Below are positions 27,303 to 37,140 of a stretch of DNA of 64,000 bases, one piece after another. The stretch spans positions 62,001-126,000 of the forward strand of contig NZ_JAAIVJ010000003.1 of NCBI RefSeq assembly GCF_011008935.1, in the 5' to 3' direction. The stretch comes from Tabrizicola oligotrophica (GTDB taxonomy: Bacteria > Pseudomonadota > Alphaproteobacteria > Rhodobacterales > Rhodobacteraceae). The position numbers and the translations under genes are program-made. The notes under the pieces are model-generated. The model worked only from the letters and a program-made list of their open reading frames with translations. It was not told the DNA's origin and made no database searches. Position 1 is the first letter of the stretch. Each line of letters opens with the position of its first letter.

Positions 27303-28460
27303 ATGGCAAAACGCGACTATTACGACGTGCTGGGTGCCAAGAAGGGCGCATCGGCCGATGAGCTGAAAAAGGCCTATCGCCAGAAGGCGAAAGAGCTTCA
27401 CCCCGACCGCAACTCCGACAACCCCAACGCCGAGTCCCAGTTCAAGGAAGTGAACGAGGCCTATGACGTGTTGAAGGATGCCGACAAGAAGGCCGCCTAT
27501 GACCGCTACGGTCATGCCGCCTTTGAGGGCGGCATGGGCGGTGGCGGACAGCGTGGCGGCTTTCAGGGCGGTGGTCAGGGCGATTTTGCCAGCGCCTTTT
27601 CGGATGTGTTCGAAGACCTGTTCGGCGATTTCATGGGGCGCGGTGGCGGTGGAGGCGGCGGGCGCAGCCGGGCACAGCGCGGCTCTGACCTGCGCTATAA
27701 CCTGCGCGTCTCGCTCGACGAGGCTTTTGCCGGGGTGCAGAAAACCATCAACGTGCCGACCTCGGTTGCCTGCGAGGCCTGCCACGGCACCGGCGCCGAA
27801 GGCGGCTCCGAGCCGACCACCTGCCCGACCTGCTCGGGCATGGGCAAGGTGCGGGCGCAGCAGGGTTTTTTCACCGTGGAACGCACCTGCCCGACCTGCT
27901 CGGGCGCGGGGCAGATCGTCAAGAACCCCTGCAAGTCCTGCCACGGCCATGGCCGGATCGAGAAGGAACGCGCGCTGTCGGTGAACATCCCGGCAGGCGT
28001 CGAAACCGGCACGCGCATCCGCCTGGCGGGGGAGGGCGAGGCCGGCCTGCGCGGCGGGCCGACGGGCGATCTCTACATCTTCATCGAGGTGAAAGAGCAT
28101 CCGATCTTCCAGCGCGACGGGGTGCATCTGTTCTGCCGCGTGCCGATCAGCTTTACCGCAGCCGCCCTTGGCGGCGAAGTCGAAGTGCCGACGATCGACG
28201 GCGGCAAGGCGCGGGTGAAAGTGCCCGCGGGCAGCCAGACCGGCAAGCAGATGCGGCTGCGCGGCAAGGGCATGCCTGCGCTGCGCGGCGCGGGCGCGGG
28301 CGACATGCTGCTGGAGCTTGCCGTCGAGACGCCGGTGAACCTGACTACGCGACAGAAGGAACTGCTGCGCGAGTTCGAAGCGCTTTCCGAAGAGAACAAC
28401 CCCGAGGGGTCGAGCTTTTTTTCCAAGGTCAAGGGCTTCTGGGACGGCATGAAAAGCTGA
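27303..28460 (+). CDS. dnaJ: chaperone protein DnaJ
   Basis: 385 residues. J domain (1-70) with the catalytic HPD in [11 protein letters not shown], then a Gly/Phe-rich linker ([19 protein letters not shown]). The four zinc-binding CxxCxGxG repeats are [24 protein letters not shown] and CKSCHGHG at about residues 155-220. The C-terminal peptide-binding domain follows. It stimulates DnaK ATPase. The start is [11 protein letters not shown] at 27303. Located 72 bases after dnaK, behind a hairpin. Confidence 0.98.
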   Translation: MAKRDYYDVLGAKKGASADELKKAYRQKAKELHPDRNSDNPNAESQFKEVNEAYDVLKDADKKAAYDRYGHAAFEGGMGGGGQRGGFQGGGQGDFASAFSDVFEDLFGDFMGRGGGGGGGRSRAQRGSDLRYNLRVSLDEAFAGVQKTINVPTSVACEACHGTGAEGGSEPTTCPTCSGMGKVRAQQGFFTVERTCPTCSGAGQIVKNPCKSCHGHGRIEKERALSVNIPAGVETGTRIRLAGEGEAGLRGGPTGDLYIFIEVKEHPIFQRDGVHLFCRVPISFTAAALGGEVEVPTIDGGKARVKVPAGSQTGKQMRLRGKGMPALRGAGAGDMLLELAVETPVNLTTRQKELLREFEALSEENNPEGSSFFSKVKGFWDGMKS

Positions 28461-28469
28461 CCTGGCGCG

Positions 28470-28519
28470 CGTCGTGCGCCTTCGGCTTCTCCTTGCGGGG
28501 AGCGCCGGAGGCGACGACG
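28470..28519. repeat. 50-base imperfect inverted repeat between dnaJ and radC
   Basis: The arms pair as CGTCGT/ACGACG, then (after one bulged G) CGCCTTCGGC with GCCGGAGGCG including one G-T pair, then CTCC/GGAG around a small loop. It fills most of the 87 to 111 bases between the genes. With no T-run on either strand it is more like a REP/BIME-type element or an mRNA-stabilising structure than a simple terminator. Confidence 0.6.
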
Positions 28520-28571
28520 AGCAAAGGCGGTCGTTAACCGTTTTTTCATGATGCTGTGCCACCCTTGCGCC

Positions 28572-29336
28572 ATGGCTCAGCAAGGTTTCTCCGACGGCAT
28601 CCTGCCACTTTTCCCCGCCGAGGACAGTGACGAGGCGCTGGCAACTCCGGTTTCGGGCCGGTTGCCGAGCTATATCGCCAGCCACCGCGCCCGCCTGCGC
28701 ACCCGCTTCCGCGAGGGCGGGGCTGCGGCCCTGCCGGATTATGAGTTGCTGGAACTGGTGTTGTTCCGCGCCGTTCCGCGGCAGGATGTCAAACCGCTGG
28801 CGCATCTGCTGCTGGAGACGTTCGGCGATTTCAACCGCGTCATCACCGCCAGCCCGGCCCGGCTGTCGCTGGTCAAGGGCGTGGGAGAGGCGATTATCAC
28901 CGAACTGAAGATCGTCGAGGCCGCAGCCCATCGCATGATGCGCGCCCGCGTGCTGCACCGGCCGGTGCTGTCGTCGTGGGATGCGCTGCTCGACTATTGC
29001 CACACCACCATGGCCCACCGCGAGACCGAGCAGTTCCGCATCCTGTTCCTAGACCGCAAGAATGTCCTGATTGCGGATGAGGAGCAGGCCAAAGGCACGG
29101 TCGACCACGTGCCGGTCTACCCGCGCGAAGTGGTAAAACGGGCGCTGGAGCTGAATGCCTCGGCGCTGATTCTGGTCCACAACCACCCCTCGGGCGACCC
29201 GACGCCGTCAGAGGCTGACCTCAGCATGACCCATCAGGTGCAGGATGCCGCGCAGGTACTGGGCCTTGTGCTGCACGATCATCTGATCATCGGAAAGTCG
29301 CGCGAAATCAGCTTGCGCTCCGCCGGGTATCTTTAG
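28572..29336 (+). CDS. radC: RadC family (UPF0758) JAB-domain protein
   Basis: 254 residues. The N-terminal half has two helix-hairpin-helix-like segments (PDYELLELVLF, LVKGVGEAIITELK). The C-terminal MPN/JAB domain carries the metal motif LVHNHPSGDPTPSEADL. The catalytic-looking zinc site is intact, although the biochemical role of RadC proteins is unsettled; the old DNA-repair assignment is doubtful. I prefer ATG 28572 (MAQQGFSDGI); an in-frame ATG at 28548 would add eight residues. Its stop codon overlaps the stop codon of the convergent OmpA-fusion gene. Confidence 0.9.
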   Translation: MAQQGFSDGILPLFPAEDSDEALATPVSGRLPSYIASHRARLRTRFREGGAAALPDYELLELVLFRAVPRQDVKPLAHLLLETFGDFNRVITASPARLSLVKGVGEAIITELKIVEAAAHRMMRARVLHRPVLSSWDALLDYCHTTMAHRETEQFRILFLDRKNVLIADEEQAKGTVDHVPVYPREVVKRALELNASALILVHNHPSGDPTPSEADLSMTHQVQDAAQVLGLVLHDHLIIGKSREISLRSAGYL

Positions 29337-30841
29337 GGGGCCTTGCGCGCCTCCGGCACGGCCCAGACCTCAACCCGCCGGTTCAGCCTGCGGCCTGCCG
29401 TGGTCTGGTCGCAGGCCATCGGCAGGGCCTCGCCAAAGGGTTCGACGCGCGGCAGCTGGTCGGTCGGCAATCCGGGCAGGGCGGCGCGCAACGCTTCCCG
29501 CACCTGTTCCGCCCGGTCGCGTGACAGACCCAGATTTTCGGCCGCCACGCCGGACCCATCCGAAAAGCCCGCCAGCACCAGATCCTGCCCGGCGACGACA
29601 CCGGCCTCGATCATCCGCGCAAGGTCGGCCAACGTGTCGCGGCTGGCTGCATCCAGTTCGGTCGAGCCATCCTGAAACCGGAAGGTGTAGGACAGCCGGT
29701 CCGCCCCGTCCATCGCATCCACCAGACGCTTGAGATCCTCCAGCGTGATGTCTGCGCCAGCGCCCTGAATGGCATTGATCAGGCGCAGCCCGTCGCCGGT
29801 CATGGCCTGACGGGTCAAGCCCCGCCCGACAAGCCCGGCCGCCTCGACCACCTCTTGCGCCGGAGGCAGGGCAAGGAATTCCAGAAACTCGCGGGCGACC
29901 AGCGGCAGGCGGCGGCGCGGGGTCAGGAAATAGACCGGCAAGGTCAGCGGGTAATCCTCGGCCTTCACCGCCAAGGGCGTGGCTTGCAGCGGAAAGCCGC
30001 AGCTGTCGGTCAGACCGGGCACCCGCGCGGCCCCGGTGACGGACCGGCCCGTCACCGCCAGCGCCCAGGGGTCGCGCGCCACGGCCTCGGCCAGTGCCTC
30101 GGGCGTGTCATGCACCACAGCGGCGGCAATCTTGCGGCCCAACCGTGCGGCAAGGGCGCGGCTCAGATCGGCCTCGTCCGACAAGCCGTGCAGCACCATG
30201 GGCATGTCCGCCCCGCCCAACTCGGACCAGTTGGTCACGTCGCCGGTCAGGGCGCGGGCCAGATCGGGAGTGGAAATCGCGTGCAGCGGATTGTCCGGCG
30301 CCGTGATCGCAACCAGAGGGTCAAGCCCCAACGTGCGGCTGCCAAAGGCCGGATCACCGGCGGCCGCAAGCATCAACTCTGCCCGCCCGGAGGCAAGCGC
30401 GTCATGAGCCGCGCCAGAACCAAGCGGCTGGAAGCTGAACTCGGCCAGAACCTTGCCCGTTGCCGGATCGACCAGCCGCGTCGGCGCATCCGGGGCCTCC
30501 GGCGCGCGAAGCTGCCAGCCCTGACTGCGGGCGAAGCCCGACACCAGACCGGGAACCAGCTTTTCGCCAAGTGCCGCGGCGCCGACGATGCGGATCACTG
30601 CCTTGGGGGCCGTCAGGTCCGGGCAGGCCGGTCCGTCGCAGATCACCCCCTGCGCATCGACCGTCAGCAGGCCATAGGCGCTGTCGATGCGGTAGAACTC
30701 GCCGTCATAGCCCTGCAGCTGCCCAGAAACGGCCAGCGCCCCATCGCGCGAGGTCAGCGTCACGTCCTGCGCCCCGGCGTGCGAGGCAAGGCCCGAAAAG
30801 ACAAGCGCGGCGAGAACCGCCGCGCGCATCAGGAGCGTCAT
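29333..30841 (-). CDS. PstS-like substrate-binding domain fused to an OmpA peptidoglycan-binding domain
   Basis: 502 residues with a signal peptide (ALVFSGLASHAGAQD). Residues about 25-75 form a short domain around IDSAYGLLTVDAQG. Residues about 80-350 look like a phosphate-type periplasmic binding protein: VRIVGAAALGEKLVPGLVSGF, DPLVAITAPDNPLHAISTPDL and NWSELGG, but no classical phosphate-binding loop is obvious. Residues about 375-500 are an OmpA C-terminal domain: FQDGSTELDAASRDTLADLA, LAGFSDGSG and NRRVEVW. No ABC transporter genes are nearby, so it is probably a peptidoglycan-tethered sensor or structural protein, not a nutrient importer. 18 bases downstream of the anchored-protein gene; convergent with radC with overlapping stops. 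Confidence 0.8.
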   Translation of the reverse strand: MTLLMRAAVLAALVFSGLASHAGAQDVTLTSRDGALAVSGQLQGYDGEFYRIDSAYGLLTVDAQGVICDGPACPDLTAPKAVIRIVGAAALGEKLVPGLVSGFARSQGWQLRAPEAPDAPTRLVDPATGKVLAEFSFQPLGSGAAHDALASGRAELMLAAAGDPAFGSRTLGLDPLVAITAPDNPLHAISTPDLARALTGDVTNWSELGGADMPMVLHGLSDEADLSRALAARLGRKIAAAVVHDTPEALAEAVARDPWALAVTGRSVTGAARVPGLTDSCGFPLQATPLAVKAEDYPLTLPVYFLTPRRRLPLVAREFLEFLALPPAQEVVEAAGLVGRGLTRQAMTGDGLRLINAIQGAGADITLEDLKRLVDAMDGADRLSYTFRFQDGSTELDAASRDTLADLARMIEAGVVAGQDLVLAGFSDGSGVAAENLGLSRDRAEQVREALRAALPGLPTDQLPRVEPFGEALPMACDQTTAGRRLNRRVEVWAVPEARKAP

Positions 30842-30859
30842 GACTGTGGGCCTGATCCG

Positions 30860-31870
30860 TTAATTTGCGGCGGCCATATTCAGGTCAAGCACAAGATTCT
30901 TCAACACCAGATAATCGCCCACCGCATCGCATTGCGGCATGGCTAGCGTCAGATCGGTGACAAAGACCGTGCCGCCGGTGCTGGTCAGCGTCTCGGCAAG
31001 CAGCTCACGGCCGCAGGTCTTGTCGGTGACGGCGGCTTCGACCACCACCTCGGGCCTGATGGCGGGATCAGCCGGGAAGGTGTAGATCTCGGCCAGCAAC
31101 GGATTGGGCGCAGTTGCGTCGCCCAGCTGCGTCAGGAAACCGCCTTTCGCCTCCAGCCCCGGCGGGGGCAGATGCGGGTCGGCGGCCGAGACATGGCCCG
31201 GCCCGCCATAGCTGGCCTCGCCTTCGAAGGCATGCAGCTGGAAGGCGTCGTCGGCCTGCCACTGCACGCCAAAGCGGCGCAGGGTGGCCAGTTCGGGCAT
31301 GGCAAGCTCGCCCCTGGCCTTGGTGCCGTCGGCGAAGGCAACTTCCACCACCGACTGGCTCTCTAGCGCCGGAAGCGCAGTGAACAGCGCGCCGGTCGAG
31401 GTGGTCTGACCGGTCACAGCCAGCCCGCCATGCTGCAGCACGACACGCTGGCCCGGATAGCAGGGGGCGACAAGCGTCACGCCGATCATGGCGTTCGGTT
31501 CGGTCATCAGGTCGAGCGAAACGTCGCAGGCCGTGGCGGTCGACACTTCGGGCGTCGCCGACGCCGGGCTGGCTTTGCGAACCTCGACCTTTACCTGAGG
31601 CGCAGGCGGAAGCGTGGCCTCGGGCACCGTCGCGGCAAGTGGGGCTGCCGGCAAGGGAGCCGTGCTGTCTGCCGGTTTTGTCACCGACGCGGCCGCCGCG
31701 GCCTCTGGCCCGGCGGCAACGGTTTCGACCTTGGCAGGTTTGTTCGTCAGATCGGCCGAAGCCACCGGCCTCGGGGCAGGCTTGTTGCCCATGCTTTGAA
31801 CCAGATGCCCCGCCGCCAGCGCCACTGCCAGAACGACAATTCCACTCGCCGCCTTACGTTTCACATCCAT
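30860..31870 (-). CDS. membrane-anchored Ala/Pro-rich periplasmic protein, function unknown
   Basis: 336 residues. One N-terminal membrane helix (GIVVLAVALAAGHLVQSM) is followed by a low-complexity Ala/Pro/Val linker (about 30-115) of the kind that spans peptidoglycan. A globular C-terminal domain (about 125-336) contains cysteines at ATACDV, VAPCYPGQ, DKTCGRE and MPQCDAV, probably disulfide-bonded. I recall similar Rhodobacterales proteins loosely labelled 'translocase', probably because they lie beside secA; nothing in the sequence supports translocase activity. The start is ATG 31870. Upstream of, and probably co-transcribed with, the PstS-OmpA fusion gene. Confidence 0.7.
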   Translation of the reverse strand: MDVKRKAASGIVVLAVALAAGHLVQSMGNKPAPRPVASADLTNKPAKVETVAAGPEAAAAASVTKPADSTAPLPAAPLAATVPEATLPPAPQVKVEVRKASPASATPEVSTATACDVSLDLMTEPNAMIGVTLVAPCYPGQRVVLQHGGLAVTGQTTSTGALFTALPALESQSVVEVAFADGTKARGELAMPELATLRRFGVQWQADDAFQLHAFEGEASYGGPGHVSAADPHLPPPGLEAKGGFLTQLGDATAPNPLLAEIYTFPADPAIRPEVVVEAAVTDKTCGRELLAETLTSTGGTVFVTDLTLAMPQCDAVGDYLVLKNLVLDLNMAAAN

Positions 31871-31934
31871 CGTCACACCCAATAAAGCCAGAATTTCCTG
31901 GCTGCACCCTGTCAGCGAATCCGGGCAATCCAAT

Positions 31935-31959
31935 GGCGGAAACTTGGAATGTTTCCGCC
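31935..31959. promoter_or_regulatory. perfect 9-bp inverted repeat upstream of the anchored-protein gene
   Basis: GGCGGAAAC and GTTTCCGCC, separated by 7 bases, lie 65-89 bases before the start at 31870 and 13 bases past the secA terminator hairpin. It could be an operator for the anchored-protein/OmpA-fusion pair or a second hairpin ending secA transcripts; there is no T-run to favour the latter. Confidence 0.4.
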
Positions 31960-31971
31960 GGATAAACGAAC

Positions 31972-31996
31972 AAGGGGCGGTCCAAGCCGCCCCTTT
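31972..31996 (-). terminator. intrinsic terminator of secA
   Basis: Stem AAGGGGCGG / CCGCCCCTT around a six-base loop, three bases past the secA stop codon on the minus strand, followed by TTGTTCG. The T-run is short but the position is exact. Confidence 0.65.
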
Positions 31997-31999
31997 CCG

Positions 32000-34738
32000 T
32001 CATTCCAGCTTGCCGTGGCAGTGCTTGAACTTTTCGCCCGAACCGCAGGGACAGGGATCGTTGCGCGAAGGGTTGCCCCAGGTCGCCGGATCGGCCTCGT
32101 CAAAGCCGGCCAAAGCCTCTGCGGCCACGGGTGCAGCAACCGCCGCCACCCCGGCGGCCATCAGCTCGCCATTGGCCTTGGCCTGCGCCTGCTGGGCCTG
32201 ATAGGCGGCGAGTTGCGCCTGATACTGCTCCATCAGCGCCTTTTGCTCTTCTTCCGAGATCGGGCGGATCTGCGACAGTTTCTGCGTCACATCCTGCCGC
32301 AGCGAATCGAGCATGTTCTCGAACAGCTGGAAGGCTTCGGTCTTGTATTCGTTCAGCGGGTCGCGCTGGGCATAGCCGCGGAACCCCACGACCGAGCGCA
32401 GGTGATCCAGCCGCAAGAGATGCTCGCGCCATTTCGCGTCGATGGTCTGCAACAGGAGCTGCTTTTCGATCGACCGCATCGCCTCGGCGCCAAAGGCGGC
32501 CAGCTTTTCGTCCATCATGGCATCCGACTGGGCGGTCAACCGCTCGGTCATCGCCAGCTGATCGACGCCTTCTTCGGCGGCCCAAGCGGCAATCGGCAGA
32601 TCCATGGACAGCTTTTCGCGGACCGAAACCGTCAGCCCGGCGATGTCCCACTGATCGGCGTAGGACTTCGGCGGCATGTGATCGTCGATCAGGTCTTCCA
32701 CGACCTGATGGCGCATGTCGCGGACGATGTCGCCCAGATCGTCGGCCTCCATGATCTCCAGCCGCTGGGCAAAGATCGCCTTGCGCTGGTCGTTCATCAC
32801 GTCGTCGAACTTCAGAAGCTGCTTGCGGATGTCGAAGTTGCGCCCCTCGACCTTGGCCTGCGCGCGCTCCAGCGATTTGTTGACCCAGGGGTGAACGATG
32901 GCCTCGCCTTCCTTCATCCCCAGCTTGGACAGCACGTTGTCCAGCCGCTCCGAGCCGAAAATCCGCATCAGATCGTCTTCCAGCGACAGGAAGAAGGCCG
33001 AGCGGCCAGGGTCGCCCTGACGGCCCGAACGGCCGCGCAGCTGGTTGTCGATCCGACGGGATTCGTGGCGTTCGGTGCCAAGGACAAACAGGCCGCCCGC
33101 GGCCTTGACCGCCTCTTCGGCGGCCTTGTGTTCTTCCTCGATGCGGGCGCGGATGGCGGCGTGGTCGGCTTCGGGATGCGCGGCGATGGCCTGCATGATC
33201 TTGAACTCGACATTGCCGCCGAGTTTGATGTCGGTGCCGCGACCGGCCATGTTGGTGGCAATCGTCACCGCGTTCAGCTTGCCCGCGTCGGCAACGATCT
33301 GGGCCTCCTGTTCGTGCTGGCGGGCGTTCAGCACGTTGTGGTGAATGCCTGCCTCTTTCAGAAGGCCCGACAGGAATTCGGATTTCTCGATCGAGGTGGT
33401 GCCGACCAGAATCGGCTGACCCTTTTCATGGGCCTCGTGGATGGTCTTGACGATGCCTTCGTATTTCTCGCGCGCAGTGCGATAGACGGCGTCGTGGTCA
33501 TCCTTGCGCTGCACCGGACGGTTGGTCGGAACCTCGACCACGCCCAGCTTGTAGATCTCCATGAATTCATCGGCCTCGGTCGCCGCCGTGCCAGTCATGC
33601 CGCCGAGCTTTTCGTAAAGCCGGAAGTAGTTCTGGAAAGTCACCGATGCCAGGGTAACGTTTTCCGGCTGGATCGCCACGCCTTCCTTGGCCTCGATCGC
33701 CTGATGCAGACCGTCCGACAGGCGGCGGCCCTTCATCATGCGGCCGGTGAATTCGTCGATCAGCATGACCTCGTTGTCACGCACGATGTATTGCTGATCC
33801 CGGCTGAACAGCTTGTGCGCCTTCAATGCCTGCGTGACGTGGTGGACCAGCGTCGTGCTTTCCGGGTCATACAGGCTCTGCCCCTCGGGCAGCAGGCCCG
33901 ACTGGTGCAAGAGCTGCTCGATGAACTCGTTGCCATCCTCGGTATAGGTGACGTTGCGGGTCTTTTCGTCGATCTTGAAATGCGCCTCGCCCAGCTCGGG
34001 GATCAGCGCGTTGACCTTCTGATAAAGGTCGCTGCGGTCCTGACTCGGCCCCGAGATGATGAGCGGCGTGCGCGCCTCGTCGACCAGAATCGAGTCGACC
34101 TCGTCGACGATGGCGAAGAAATGCCCGCGCTGGGCCATTTCTTCCCGGCTGCCCTTCATGTTGTCGCGCAGATAGTCGAAGCCAAGCTCGTTGTTGGTAG
34201 CATAGGTGATGTCGGCGCGGTAGGCGGCCTTCTTCTCGGCATCGGGTTGATAGGGGTAAACCACGCCCGTCGTCAGACCGAGCTGGGCATAGACCTTGCC
34301 CATCCATTCCGCATCGCGCTTGGCCAGATAGTCGTTCACCGTGACGACATGCACGCCCTTGCCGGTCAGCGCGTTCAGATAGGCCGGGAAGGTGGCGACA
34401 AGGGTCTTGCCCTCGCCCGTGCGCATTTCGGCGATATTGCCCTGATGCAGGAAAATCCCGCCCTTCAGCTGCACGTCAAAGGCGCGCAGGCCAAGCGCCC
34501 GGCGCGCACCCTCGCGGCAATTGGCGAAAGCCTCGGGCAGAATGGCGTCAAGGCTTTCGCCGCCGTCCTGCACCCGGCGCTGGAATTCGCGCGTCTTCTC
34601 GATGATACCCTCATCCGACAGGGCGGCAAATTCCGGCTCCAGTGCGTTGATCCTTGCGACCAGCGGACGAACCGACTTCACCATTCGATCATTCGGCGTG
34701 CCGAAAATCTTTTTCGCGAGCGCCCCAAAACCCAGCAT
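32000..34738 (-). CDS. secA: preprotein translocase ATPase SecA
   Basis: 912 residues. SecA drives unfolded preproteins through SecYEG. The Walker A is [10 protein letters not shown] (about residue 105) and the DEAD-type Walker B is [13 protein letters not shown] (about 210). The motif [11 protein letters not shown] and arginine finger-like [10 protein letters not shown] are in the second ATPase domain. The last residues hold the zinc-binding [17 protein letters not shown] tail that contacts SecB and lipid. Start is ATG 34738 ([13 protein letters not shown]); the open frame further upstream encodes non-conserved basic sequence. Divergent from the parvulin gene. Confidence 0.98.
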   Translation of the reverse strand: MLGFGALAKKIFGTPNDRMVKSVRPLVARINALEPEFAALSDEGIIEKTREFQRRVQDGGESLDAILPEAFANCREGARRALGLRAFDVQLKGGIFLHQGNIAEMRTGEGKTLVATFPAYLNALTGKGVHVVTVNDYLAKRDAEWMGKVYAQLGLTTGVVYPYQPDAEKKAAYRADITYATNNELGFDYLRDNMKGSREEMAQRGHFFAIVDEVDSILVDEARTPLIISGPSQDRSDLYQKVNALIPELGEAHFKIDEKTRNVTYTEDGNEFIEQLLHQSGLLPEGQSLYDPESTTLVHHVTQALKAHKLFSRDQQYIVRDNEVMLIDEFTGRMMKGRRLSDGLHQAIEAKEGVAIQPENVTLASVTFQNYFRLYEKLGGMTGTAATEADEFMEIYKLGVVEVPTNRPVQRKDDHDAVYRTAREKYEGIVKTIHEAHEKGQPILVGTTSIEKSEFLSGLLKEAGIHHNVLNARQHEQEAQIVADAGKLNAVTIATNMAGRGTDIKLGGNVEFKIMQAIAAHPEADHAAIRARIEEEHKAAEEAVKAAGGLFVLGTERHESRRIDNQLRGRSGRQGDPGRSAFFLSLEDDLMRIFGSERLDNVLSKLGMKEGEAIVHPWVNKSLERAQAKVEGRNFDIRKQLLKFDDVMNDQRKAIFAQRLEIMEADDLGDIVRDMRHQVVEDLIDDHMPPKSYADQWDIAGLTVSVREKLSMDLPIAAWAAEEGVDQLAMTERLTAQSDAMMDEKLAAFGAEAMRSIEKQLLLQTIDAKWREHLLRLDHLRSVVGFRGYAQRDPLNEYKTEAFQLFENMLDSLRQDVTQKLSQIRPISEEEQKALMEQYQAQLAAYQAQQAQAKANGELMAAGVAAVAAPVAAEALAGFDEADPATWGNPSRNDPCPCGSGEKFKHCHGKLE

Positions 34739-34923
34739 GTTTTCTCCGACTGGCCGTATCTGACAGGATCGTGTGAGGCTCTGGCCTTGCCCGCCCCTCC
34801 GGCCTTCCCTAGAAGGGCGGTCAAGGCCGGACGGCCCCGTCGCACGCGACTGTCGCGATGTAAGGGGAAGGGCCGGGATAGTCAACGTCGCGCGGGTGCG
34901 CGGCACGATCAGGAGTAAGTGAG

Positions 34924-35775
34924 ATGGCAAAAGCGATGCGTTTTCTGGCAGGGGCGGCGCTGGCCGCCGGGCTGGCGCTGCCGGTCTGGGCCGAAGAGGC
35001 GCCCACCGCCGACACGGTGGTTGCCACGGTGAACGGCACGGCCATCACGCTCGGCCACATGATCGTCGCGCGCGAGGCTCTGCCCGAGCAGTACAAATCC
35101 CTGCCGCCGGATGTCCTTTTCAAGGGCATCCTTGACCAGCTGGTGCAGCAGACCGCGCTGGAACAGTCGATGGAGGGCAAGCTGACCCGCCGCGACACGT
35201 TGCAGGTGGAAAATGACAAGCGCGGCTACGTTTCGTCGCGCGCGCTTGAGGCCGTGGTTCTGGGCGCGGTGACGGACGAGGCACTGCAGGCCGCCTATGA
35301 CGCCCGCTTCAAGGATGCCGCGCCGCAGACCGAATACAGCGCCTCGCATATTCTGGTGGCCGACGAAGCCAAGGCCGCAGAGCTGCTGACCCAGCTCGAA
35401 GGCGGCGCCGATTTTGCCGAACTGGCCAAGGCCAATTCCACCGACACCGGATCGGGCGCCAATGGTGGCGATCTGGGCTGGTTCGGGCTGGGCATGATGG
35501 TGAAGCCCTTTGAAGAGGCGGTCGTAGCCGCCGAGGTGGGCAAGGTGGTCGGCCCGGTCAAGACCGATTTCGGCTTTCACCTGATCCTCGTGAAGGAAAC
35601 GCGCATCGCCGCACAGCCGACGCTGGACGACATCCGCGACGAACTGGCCGCCGAGATCGAGCAAAAGGCGATCGAGGCCCATGTGACCGCCATTACCGAA
35701 GCGGCAACAGTGGAAAAACCCGGCGAGGGCATTGACCCGGCGCTCTTGGGTGATCTTACTCTCCTCGACAAGTAA
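34924..35775 (+). CDS. periplasmic parvulin-type peptidyl-prolyl isomerase
   Basis: 283 residues with a Sec signal peptide ([15 protein letters not shown]). The N-terminal SurA/PrsA-like chaperone segment precedes the parvulin domain (about residues 138-228): [38 protein letters not shown] and [12 protein letters not shown]. It should help fold exported proteins in the periplasm. A ribosome binding site AGGAG lies 8 bases before the ATG. Divergent from secA (185 bases), which fits a shared export role. A candidate promoter TTGCCC, 17 bases, TAGAAG (34787-34815) is upstream but weak. Confidence 0.93.
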   Translation: MAKAMRFLAGAALAAGLALPVWAEEAPTADTVVATVNGTAITLGHMIVAREALPEQYKSLPPDVLFKGILDQLVQQTALEQSMEGKLTRRDTLQVENDKRGYVSSRALEAVVLGAVTDEALQAAYDARFKDAAPQTEYSASHILVADEAKAAELLTQLEGGADFAELAKANSTDTGSGANGGDLGWFGLGMMVKPFEEAVVAAEVGKVVGPVKTDFGFHLILVKETRIAAQPTLDDIRDELAAEIEQKAIEAHVTAITEAATVEKPGEGIDPALLGDLTLLDK

Positions 35776-35796
35776 GCGGGCACAAAGGGGCAGGCG

Positions 35797-37140
35797 ATGG
35801 GCAAGAAAGACTGGAAGGCCAAGGCCAGGGCCTTGAAGGCGAAACTGAAGGCCCTGAGCGGTGGCGTGCCGGTTGCGGCCGATGCGCCCGCGAAGCCGGC
35901 GAAGGCCGCCAAGCCGGTCTCGCCGCTTGCCCCCGCCAGCTTTCCCACCCTGCCCGTCATCAAGGGCGCAGAATTTGCCGCCATCGGCGCGGGGATCAAG
36001 TATCAGGGCCGCAAGGATGTGATGCTGGTCCGCCTTGCCCCCGGCACCGCCATGGCCGGGGTCTTTACCCGCTCGACCACCCGCTCAGGCTGCGTGCGCG
36101 ATTGCCAGACCAAGCTGGCGACCAAGGTGCCCGAAGGCGCCGGCGCGGCGATCATCGTCAACTCCGGCAATTCCAACGCCTTCACCGGCGCGATCGGCGA
36201 CACTGCCGTCGCTGCGGTGACGGGTGGCGTGGCCGCGGCGCTGGGCGTTCCGGCCAGCCGCGTGTTCTCCTCCTCGACCGGGGTGATCGGCGAGCCTCTG
36301 CCCTTTGAGAAGATCACCGCCGTGATCGGCGCCCTGTCCAGCCAGCTTTCGGAAGCCGCGATTCAGGGCGCGGCCGAGGCGATCATGACCACCGACACCT
36401 TCCCGAAAGGCGCGGCGGCCGTAGTGCAGGGCGACGGCGGGCCGATCCACATCTCTGGCATCGCCAAAGGCTCGGGCATGATTGCGCCCGACATGGCGAC
36501 GATGCTGGTCTACATCTTCACCGATGCCAAGATCCCCGCCGTCACACTGCAGAAGATGATCTCGCGCAACGTGGACGAGACTTTCAACTCGATCACCGTC
36601 GACAGCGACACCTCGACCTCCGACACGCTCTTGATCGCCGCCACCGGCCAGTCCGATGCCGCCGAGGTCAAAGGCCCGGTTGCCAAGGCGTTCGAGGCGG
36701 CGCTGCGCGGCGTCATGATGGACCTTGCCCATCAGGTGGTGCGTGACGGCGAAGGTGCGACCAAGTTTGTCGAGGTCCGCGTGACTGGCGCGGCCAGCAA
36801 TGCCGACGCCCAGAAGGCCGCGCTGGCCATCGCCAATTCTCCGTTGGTCAAGACCGCCGTCGCCGGGCAGGACCCGAACTGGGGCCGCATCGTTGCCGCC
36901 ATCGGCAAGTCCGGGGCCGAGGCTGACCGCGACCGGCTTTCCATCCGGTTCGGCGATATTCTGGTGGCCGAAAACGGCTGGCGGTGCCCCGACTACAAGG
37001 AAGAGGACGGGGCGGTTTACATGCTGAACCCCGAATTGCTGATCCATGTCGACATGGGCCTTGGCAAGGCCGCGCGCTCGGTCTGGACCTGCGATCTGAC
37101 CAGCCGCTACATCGAGATCAACGCCGACTACCGCTCGTGA
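35797..37140 (+). CDS. argJ: bifunctional glutamate N-acetyltransferase / N-acetylglutamate synthase ArgJ with N-terminal extension
   Basis: 447 residues. ArgJ transfers the acetyl group from N-acetylornithine to glutamate in arginine synthesis and self-cleaves into alpha and beta chains. The cleavage site is in KGSGMIAPDMATMLVYI, between Ala and the nucleophilic Thr. SNAFTG and DPNWGRI are other conserved patches. The family core starts at about residue 43 (PLAPASFPTLPVI); the first 42 residues are a Lys/Ala-rich extension, MGKKDWKAKARALKAKLKA and onward. A GGGGCAGGCG sequence before ATG 35797 supports its translation; a GTG at residue 24 is the only alternative. mutT overlaps by 4 bases. 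Confidence 0.93.
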   Translation: MGKKDWKAKARALKAKLKALSGGVPVAADAPAKPAKAAKPVSPLAPASFPTLPVIKGAEFAAIGAGIKYQGRKDVMLVRLAPGTAMAGVFTRSTTRSGCVRDCQTKLATKVPEGAGAAIIVNSGNSNAFTGAIGDTAVAAVTGGVAAALGVPASRVFSSSTGVIGEPLPFEKITAVIGALSSQLSEAAIQGAAEAIMTTDTFPKGAAAVVQGDGGPIHISGIAKGSGMIAPDMATMLVYIFTDAKIPAVTLQKMISRNVDETFNSITVDSDTSTSDTLLIAATGQSDAAEVKGPVAKAFEAALRGVMMDLAHQVVRDGEGATKFVEVRVTGAASNADAQKAALAIANSPLVKTAVAGQDPNWGRIVAAIGKSGAEADRDRLSIRFGDILVAENGWRCPDYKEEDGAVYMLNPELLIHVDMGLGKAARSVWTCDLTSRYIEINADYRS

